Below are positions 1-3,752 of a DNA stretch of 7,999 nucleotides, in pieces; within the stretch, counting starts at the first letter, position 1, and the number at the start of each line of letters is the position of its first letter. A program made the translations under genes and the position numbers. The stretch spans positions 1 through 7,999 of the forward strand of contig CAIJNU010000108.1 of assembly GCA_903822115.1 (NCBI GenBank), in the 5' to 3' direction. The stretch comes from an uncultured Candidatus Peregrinibacteria bacterium (lineage in GTDB: Bacteria > Patescibacteriota > Gracilibacteria > Peribacterales > Peribacteraceae). The notes beneath the pieces were generated by a model that was given only the letters and a program-made list of their open reading frames with translations, did no database searches and had not been told where the DNA came from.

Positions 1-8
1 ATGAAGTT

Positions 9-1262
9 GTGCTGAGTGCGATGGCATCGGGCATCGGATCAATTCTTGCAAAAGAAAATGCCTACCACCTTGATACACCATTTTCCAAAACGGATTCGAA
101 AAGGCAGCAGGAATTCCTGGAAGGAGTGAAAGTTATGAAGAATGTCTTTCGCGACGCATCGACCTGCCGACGCCTTAATCCGTTTCTGCGGGCACTGATT
201 GAAAAAAATACGCGCACTCATAGCACAGATTCCTATAGCTTTGACATGCTCCATTTCTTCCAAGATCCTGCCATCGTTAACATTTGCGATGCCGTTCCAC
301 ACATTACGGAAAGCGTGTTGAGCACAGATCCCAAATTGCCGGTCATGATAGGCCGCAACCTGCATCGCAAAAGCATCCCCGTAACACGCGCGTCGGTGGA
401 GGCGGAGCGGGAGTCCATCGAGGAATTCCGAAAGACCATGAAAGATACCCCCCTTGTGGGGCCGAACCGAGCCGTCACGCTCATCGCAAACAATGAAATA
501 TGCTTCCGTCAGAAAGAGACCGGAACAATTATGTATTTGGAAGAATTCAGGCGGTTGGTTGATGAAAAGCGCATACGCACTGAAGATTACGAGAGAATGC
601 TCCGCTTTGGCACACAGTCATTTGTGGAACGCCTCAGGGCTACCGGCGGTCCTCTCGCGATCATCCAACCCGATACAAATAACCGGAAAAATGCTGAAGA
701 GACTAAGAAAAAGGCTCTGGAAGAGATCGCATCCGTTCCTCCTCCGCACACGTTCATCTTCGAAGGTCATGGCAGTGAGAAAACAGCAGCCCTTTGGCTC
801 AGCGATGATGTGAGCATCAGTTATCTTGAATTCGCAAAGGCACTGCGGAAACGCTATGAGAAATTCAAAAAACAACCGCAGCTCCTAAAAACAGATATTT
901 TCGTTCTGCGGGCGTGCTATTCCTTGACCATCACAACGTCTATCGACGGTGCATTGCAGAAAACGGACTACCGACCCATCTTTGTGACGGCGAGTGAGTA
1001 CGGCCAGCCATCAACTTCAGATCCTAAACTGCAAACAGGAAGCAAATTCTTCGAGAAAGTCCTCGGGCTCACGGAGGAAAAGCGCCAAACGATTACCTTG
1101 GAAGACATCATGCGAAGGCAGGACGAAGGCGATACGAATGTGTCGATCTTCATCCCGAGGAAGGACAAACCGAAGGACGAGACGATCCTCGAACAGATTT
1201 CCCAGCTACCGGATTCAGAAAAACCAAAAGACGAGAATGCGCCGCAGCAAAAAGCTGCATAA
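9..1262 (+). CDS. Divergent caspase-fold (clan CD) cysteine-peptidase-like protein, possibly 5'-partial
   Basis: I do not recognise this 417-residue protein as a named family, but its second half carries the two-part signature of clan CD peptidases (caspase, legumain, gingipain, clostripain). A hydrophobic strand ends in Gly-His-Gly-Ser with H254, and about 48 residues later a second strand ends in Arg-Ala-Cys-Tyr-Ser with C303. These would be the catalytic His/Cys dyad. A third strand, IFVTASEYGQ (about 324-333), matches the legumain/caspase pattern of a strand ending in Thr-Ala-Ser beside the substrate pocket. Residues 1-200 are helical and unassigned, and the tail (about 385-417) is Lys/Glu/Pro-rich and probably disordered. 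There is no evident signal peptide or membrane segment. The frame is open to the window edge, so the GTG at 9, the ATG at 21 or a start outside the window are all possible. Base composition looks more AT-rich than the genes to the right. Seen: motifs and spacing. Inferred: protease activity; substrate unknown. Confidence 0.8.
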   Translation: MLSAMASGIGSILAKENAYHLDTPFSKTDSKRQQEFLEGVKVMKNVFRDASTCRRLNPFLRALIEKNTRTHSTDSYSFDMLHFFQDPAIVNICDAVPHITESVLSTDPKLPVMIGRNLHRKSIPVTRASVEAERESIEEFRKTMKDTPLVGPNRAVTLIANNEICFRQKETGTIMYLEEFRRLVDEKRIRTEDYERMLRFGTQSFVERLRATGGPLAIIQPDTNNRKNAEETKKKALEEIASVPPPHTFIFEGHGSEKTAALWLSDDVSISYLEFAKALRKRYEKFKKQPQLLKTDIFVLRACYSLTITTSIDGALQKTDYRPIFVTASEYGQPSTSDPKLQTGSKFFEKVLGLTEEKRQTITLEDIMRRQDEGDTNVSIFIPRKDKPKDETILEQISQLPDSEKPKDENAPQQKAA

Positions 1263-1345
1263 GTGTGAATTGGACCGGGATGTTGATGAATGGAGCCGCT
1301 TCGGGGACTCGAACCCCGGACCTACGCATTACAAGTGCGTTGCTC

Positions 1346-1487
1346 CCCGCCCGACCCGAACGATGATATCCATGGAGCCGTCGGGGAGAATCGAACTCCC
1401 GACCCACGCATTACAAGTGCGTTGCTCTACCTCTGAGCTACGACGGCATGGAAAGGAGCATACAAGAATTCGGGTCGTTCGGGCGGG
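1346..1487 (-). other. 142-nt insert in the outer tRNA-Thr, bounded by a GC-rich inverted repeat
   Basis: In transcript order the insert is a 40-nt leader (1487-1448), the inner tRNA (1447-1373) and a 27-nt trailer (1372-1346). The leader begins CCCGCCCG-AACG-ACCCGAA (1487-1469) and the trailer ends TTCGGGT-CGGGCGGG (1360-1346). These pair as 8 + 7 bp with a single 4-nt bulge (AACG), and the helix starts exactly at the exon junctions. The insert is too short for a group I or II intron core once the 75-nt tRNA is subtracted, and it carries no protein. The arrangement places the inner cloverleaf at the tip of a long helix projecting from the D-loop side of the outer tRNA. Confidence 0.8.
1373..1447 (-). 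tRNA. tRNA-Thr(UGU), intact, nested inside the outer tRNA-Thr
   Basis: A complete cloverleaf can be written on the - strand: acceptor GCCGTCG/CGACGGC (7/7), D-stem GCTC/GAGC around AGAGGTA, anticodon stem ACGCA/TGCGT around CTTGTAA (anticodon TGT, threonine ACA), variable GGGTC, T-stem GGGAG/CTCCC around TTCGATT, discriminator T, and encoded CCA (1373-1375). No stem mismatch is seen. The D-stem 3' strand plus anticodon arm (1406-1427) is identical over 22 bases to the outer tRNA (1324-1345), so the two are related copies with the same anticodon. Acceptor and T arms differ compensatorily, which argues that both were under selection as tRNAs rather than being a fresh duplication. It has no promoter of its own that I can see and would be transcribed with the outer gene. 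Confidence 0.97.
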
Positions 1488-1516
1488 TACCACTGAGCTA
1501 AAGCGGCGTGAGCTGG

Positions 1517-1545
1517 ATTATGAATGAAGATTTTCAAATTATGAA
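1517..1545 (-). promoter_or_regulatory. Putative promoter of the tRNA locus
   Basis: On the - strand there is TTCATA (1545-1540), a 17-nt spacer, and CATAAT (1522-1517), placed so that transcription would start a few bases before the outer tRNA 5' end at 1507. Matches are 4/6 and 5/6 to the sigma-70 consensus. Position and spacing are the main support. Confidence 0.35.
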
Positions 1546-1562
1546 GGTCGATCTTCCGCATT

Positions 1563-1597
1563 TCTCACCTCTCACGTCTCACCTCTCACTTCTCCTC
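1563..1597. repeat. Heptanucleotide tandem repeat, TCTCACN
   Basis: Four consecutive heptamers TCTCACC, TCTCACG, TCTCACC, TCTCACT run from 1563 to 1590, followed by a degenerate TCTCCTC (1591-1597). The tract lies between the tRNA and rnpB promoters in the divergent 141-bp spacer. A related heptameric tract occurs at 3830-3857. Confidence 0.85.
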
Positions 1598-1614
1598 AGA
1601 CACAAGCCACAACA

Positions 1615-1643
1615 TTGCAGAAACCCCCTCGCAAGCGTATCCT
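1615..1643 (+). promoter_or_regulatory. Putative rnpB promoter
   Basis: TTGCAG (1615-1620), a 17-nt spacer and TATCCT (1638-1643) end about 6 nt before the first base of the predicted P1 helix of RNase P RNA. The hexamers are weak (3/6 and 4/6), but their spacing and distance to the RNA 5' end are right. Confidence 0.4.
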
Positions 1644-1648
1644 CATTG

Positions 1649-2055
1649 TCTGCTCCTTCGATGATCGCCCCGGCCGGCTTCGGCTTGCCGCGGGAGGAAC
1701 GTCCGGGCTTCGCCGGAACGCTATGCGGGTAACACCCGTCCGCGCGTCGTATACCTGAAGGGCGCGCGAGGACCAGTGCCACAGAGACGAGTTTCGTACA
1801 CTCATCTCCCGCAAGGGAGTCCATGTGCGAAAGTGAAACGCCCCTACGGGGGTCCGGCTGCGTCCCGCTCACGCGGGGCTCCGCCGCGACGGTAAACTCA
1901 TGGTGAAGCAAGGAGGATTTGGGTCGGGGGAACCGGTGATGGTTCCGTCACCCCCACGACGCCTCTGCACCGAGGTCGTAGGTAACTGCGATCCCAGAGA
2001 GATGATCATCACTCCGCGCAAGCGGAGAACAGAACCCGGCGTAAGAAGGGGCAGA
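1649..2055 (+). ncRNA. rnpB: RNase P RNA, bacterial A-like
   Basis: This is the catalytic RNA of RNase P, which removes tRNA 5' leaders. Conserved blocks appear in the expected order. GAGGAACGTCCGGGC is at 1694-1708. GACCAGTGCCACAGAGA (1771-1787) is nearly identical to the E. coli block. A GTGAAACG block (1833-1840) is followed by a GC-rich hairpin. GGTAAACTC is at 1891-1899 and GAAGCAAGG at 1905-1913, and ACAGAACCCGGC (2029-2040) marks the 3' universal block. The ends are set by P1: 1649-1659 pairs with 2045-2055 over 11 positions including one G-U. At about 407 nt it is ordinary for the class. It diverges from the tRNA-Thr locus, whose transcripts are its substrates. Exact ends are inferred from P1 pairing. 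Confidence 0.95.
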
Positions 2056-2083
2056 ACGCTGAAGACACTGAGTGTCTTTGGCG
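2033..2083 (+). repeat. 51-bp direct repeat, copy 1 (rnpB 3' end plus hairpin)
   Basis: Identical to 2196-2246 at an offset of 163 bp. Copy 1 includes the universal AACCCGGC block, the 3' strand of P1 and the downstream hairpin, and is continuous with the complete rnpB, so it is the functional end of the RNA. Confidence 0.97.
2057..2083 (+). terminator. Hairpin just after rnpB, possible terminator or 3' stabiliser (copy 1)
   Basis: AAGACAC (2062-2068), loop TGA, GTGTCTT (2072-2078), extended after a 2x2 TG/TG internal loop by CGC (2057-2059) with GCG (2081-2083). It starts two bases after P1. Only three T follow the inner stem, so a classic intrinsic terminator is not certain. Confidence 0.4.
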
Positions 2084-2096
2084 AAGAAATAAAATC

Positions 2097-2193
2097 GTGA
2101 CGAAGTGTGGGTCTCGCGGGCCCCGCGCTGAGTCACACCGCTGAGGGAAAGGATGGCTCATGGAAGGAAAACCGCAGGTTTGCCTTCCATGCC
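2097..2193. other. Structured segment between the two rnpB-tail repeats
   Basis: No coding frame is convincing here, but pairing is dense. GTGTG (2105-2109) can pair with CACAC (2134-2138) around a CGCGG/CCGCG hairpin (2115-2119 with 2123-2127). ATGGAAGG (2160-2167) pairs with CCTTCCAT (2183-2190), continuing past an A/G mismatch into AAACC/GGTTT around loop GCA, with GGC (2155-2157) and GCC (2191-2193) extending the base. I considered SRP RNA and did not find its conserved loop. It could be a small RNA or inserted DNA; the strand is not determined. Confidence 0.45.
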
Positions 2194-2195
2194 TC

Positions 2196-2246
2196 AACCC
2201 GGCGTAAGAAGGGGCAGAACGCTGAAGACACTGAGTGTCTTTGGCG
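2196..2246 (+). repeat. 51-bp direct repeat, copy 2 (duplicated rnpB 3' tail)
   Basis: Exact copy of 2033-2083, detached from any RNase P core. It carries the 3' P1 strand and the hairpin, so it could compete for P1 pairing if transcribed through. Confidence 0.97.
2220..2246 (+). terminator. Second copy of the rnpB 3' hairpin, possible terminator
   Basis: Same stem-loop as 2057-2083. Unlike copy 1, it is followed within about 10 nt by AAAATTTTT (2253-2261), which makes it somewhat more terminator-like, although the T-run is not immediately adjacent to the stem. Confidence 0.35.
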
Positions 2247-2319
2247 TGTCTGAAAATTTTTCTCTCATGCGACATTTTGAGGCATTGCATTGTCATGCAT
2301 CTTGCGACAATCTGAAGTC

Positions 2320-3714
2320 ATGAAGAAGTCCGAGGCGATCTTCGGCCTGCTCAAGATCCCGTTGGACGCGCTGGCGATGGGAATCGCCCTCCTCCTCAGC
2401 TATCACCTCCGCAGCTCCGCAATCGACCTCGTCCCCGGTATTCGGCTCCTGGAACCGGCAAAGAGCCTCCCCTCACTCCACTACTTCCTCACCGCCTTCG
2501 TCGGTCCGGACATCCTGCTCTTCATCGTACTCGCCGCGGTGCTGGGACTTTATTCGCTTCGTTCGACGATGAGTGCGTGGGTGGAAATCGGCCGCATCAT
2601 CGTCGCCTCGCTCCTCTGGATCGTCCTCGTGAACGCGTGGTTCTTCCTCGTGCTCAAGGAACTCTTCTTCTCGCGCGCGCTGCTCCTCGAAGCGACCGTC
2701 TTCACGATTGTCTTCGCGATCATCCTGCGCTCCGTGCTCACGCTCATCCAACGATCCCTGCTCAAGAAGGGAATCGGAAAAGTGTTCGTCGTCTCCGTCG
2801 GAGCGCAGGCACTCACGGACTACGCGAAGGCGACGCTGAAGCATGACGTGCACTACGCCTACCTCGGCCACCTCCCCGACCTCGAGGCGCTCAAGCGCAT
2901 TCTCTATCAGCGCCCCATCGACCTCGTGGTGCAGACCGATCCCAATCCGCGCAGCAGCGACACGGTCACGCTCATCAACTACTGCCGCTCCCACCACGTG
3001 GGATACGGCTTCCTGCCGCCAGTGCTCGTGGAAGTCCCGCATCAGCTCCGCGTCGAGCGGCTCGGATTGCTCCCACTCATGCGCTTCCAGCCGACGCCGC
3101 TGGACGGATGGGGCCGGGTGACGAAGCGAGTCTTCGACATTGTCGGCAGTGCGCTGCTAATCATCATTCTCTCCCCGATTCTGCTGCTGCTGGCTATCGG
3201 CGTCATCATCGATGGGGGCTGGCCGATCTTCTTCGTCTCGGTGCGCGTCGGCGAGCAGGGGCGCCGCCAGATCGGGCTGCTGAAATTCCGCTCCATGGTG
3301 CGCAATGCCGAAGCGGAGAAGGCCGCACTCCTCGATCAGAACCACCGCACCGACGGTCCGCTCTTCAAAATCCACAACGACCCGCGCATCACGCGATTCG
3401 GAAAGTTCCTGCGCCGATGGACGCTCGACGAGCTGCCGCAGCTCTTCAATGTCTTCCTCGGCCAGCTCTCGCTCGTGGGCCCGCGTCCGCACCTCACGCA
3501 GGAAGTCGAGCGCTACTCGCTCGAACAGCGCCGCGTCTTCGCGGTGAGGCCGGGCGTGACGGGACTCGCGCAGGTGTCCGGCCGTTCCGATCTCTCCTTC
3601 GAGGAAGAGGTGCGTCTGGATCTGCGCTACATCGAAGAGTGGTCGATGCTCCTCGACCTCTGGATCCTCTGGCGCACGATCTTTGTGGTACTTTCGAGGA
3701 AGGGGGCTGATTAA
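2320..3714 (+). CDS. Polyprenyl-phosphate glycosyl-1-phosphate transferase (WbaP/WcaJ type)
   Basis: A membrane enzyme that starts surface polysaccharide assembly by moving a sugar-1-phosphate from a nucleotide sugar to undecaprenyl phosphate at the inner membrane face. With the ATG at 2320 the product is 464 residues, normal for the full-length family. Hydrophobic segments lie near 9-28, 64-80, 91-112 and 120-140. A Rossmann-like soluble domain (about 150-260) follows, then the catalytic domain with KRVFD (269-273), a re-entrant helix broken at Ser-Pro (285-286), KFRSM (322-326), DPRITR (354-359), the catalytic Asp-Glu of LDELPQ (370-371), GPRP (387-390) and PGVTGLAQVSGR (411-422). All family signatures are intact, so it should be active. 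The sugar donor cannot be read from sequence. An in-frame TTG at 2290 adds ten residues; MKKSEAIF is the more natural N-terminus. No Shine-Dalgarno is visible. It converges with the exonuclease gene. Confidence 0.95.
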   Translation: MKKSEAIFGLLKIPLDALAMGIALLLSYHLRSSAIDLVPGIRLLEPAKSLPSLHYFLTAFVGPDILLFIVLAAVLGLYSLRSTMSAWVEIGRIIVASLLWIVLVNAWFFLVLKELFFSRALLLEATVFTIVFAIILRSVLTLIQRSLLKKGIGKVFVVSVGAQALTDYAKATLKHDVHYAYLGHLPDLEALKRILYQRPIDLVVQTDPNPRSSDTVTLINYCRSHHVGYGFLPPVLVEVPHQLRVERLGLLPLMRFQPTPLDGWGRVTKRVFDIVGSALLIIILSPILLLLAIGVIIDGGWPIFFVSVRVGEQGRRQIGLLKFRSMVRNAEAEKAALLDQNHRTDGPLFKIHNDPRITRFGKFLRRWTLDELPQLFNVFLGQLSLVGPRPHLTQEVERYSLEQRRVFAVRPGVTGLAQVSGRSDLSFEEEVRLDLRYIEEWSMLLDLWILWRTIFVVLSRKGAD

Positions 3715-3752
3715 GCGTGAGAGACAAACGCTTCGCGATATGTATTTGAAAA

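Larger units (their letters stand above)
1291..1507 (-). tRNA. Interrupted tRNA-Thr(UGU), split by a 142-nt insert that contains another tRNA
   Basis: Read on the - strand, 1507-1488 is a 5' tRNA part: acceptor GCCGCTT, TA, D-stem GCTC, D-loop AGTGGTA. 1345-1291 is the matching 3' part: D-stem GAGC, A, anticodon stem ACGCA/TGCGT around CTTGTAA, a five-base variable loop, T-stem CGGGG/CCCCG around TTCGAGT, acceptor AAGCGGC, discriminator T, and encoded CCA. The acceptor strands pair 7/7 and the D-stem 4/4 across the gap. Deleting exactly 1346-1487 leaves a canonical 75-nt tRNA-Thr reading ACA. The insertion point is between the D-loop and the 3' strand of the D-stem, with no ambiguity in the junction bases. 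A promoter-like pair lies directly upstream of the 5' part. Whether a mature tRNA is made (by excision, trans-assembly of halves, or as an extended fold) cannot be seen. A decayed gene is the alternative. Confidence 0.75.

Noticed and set aside
1244..1258. GCAGC-AAAAA-GCTGC hairpin at the end of the caspase-like gene as a terminator
   Set aside because: It lies inside the last codons, has a 5-bp stem, and is not followed by a T-run.
1346..1487. Group I or II intron in the tRNA
   Set aside because: Only 67 nt remain after removing the inner tRNA, with no catalytic core, and the site is not a usual intron position.
994..1527. + strand reading frame across the tRNA locus
   Set aside because: It overlaps the end of the caspase-like gene and runs antisense through two tRNA sequences; its composition is explained by those.
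2097..2193. Signal recognition particle RNA
   Set aside because: The GGAAG and GCAGG strings look suggestive, but the conserved apical-loop order of SRP RNA is not present.
2009..2296. - strand reading frame with a duplicated peptide
   Set aside because: The repeated peptide is only the translation of the 51-bp DNA repeat, and the frame overlaps the rnpB 3' end.
2290..2319. TTG start giving ten extra residues on the glycosyl-phosphate transferase
   Set aside because: The ATG at 2320 gives the usual MKKSE-type N-terminus just before the first hydrophobic segment, and the extra residues overlap a TGCAT/ATGCA inverted repeat in the leader.
3713..3733. AAGCG/CGCTT hairpin between the convergent genes as a terminator
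   Set aside because: The stem is 5 bp with an 11-nt loop and no T-run on either strand.
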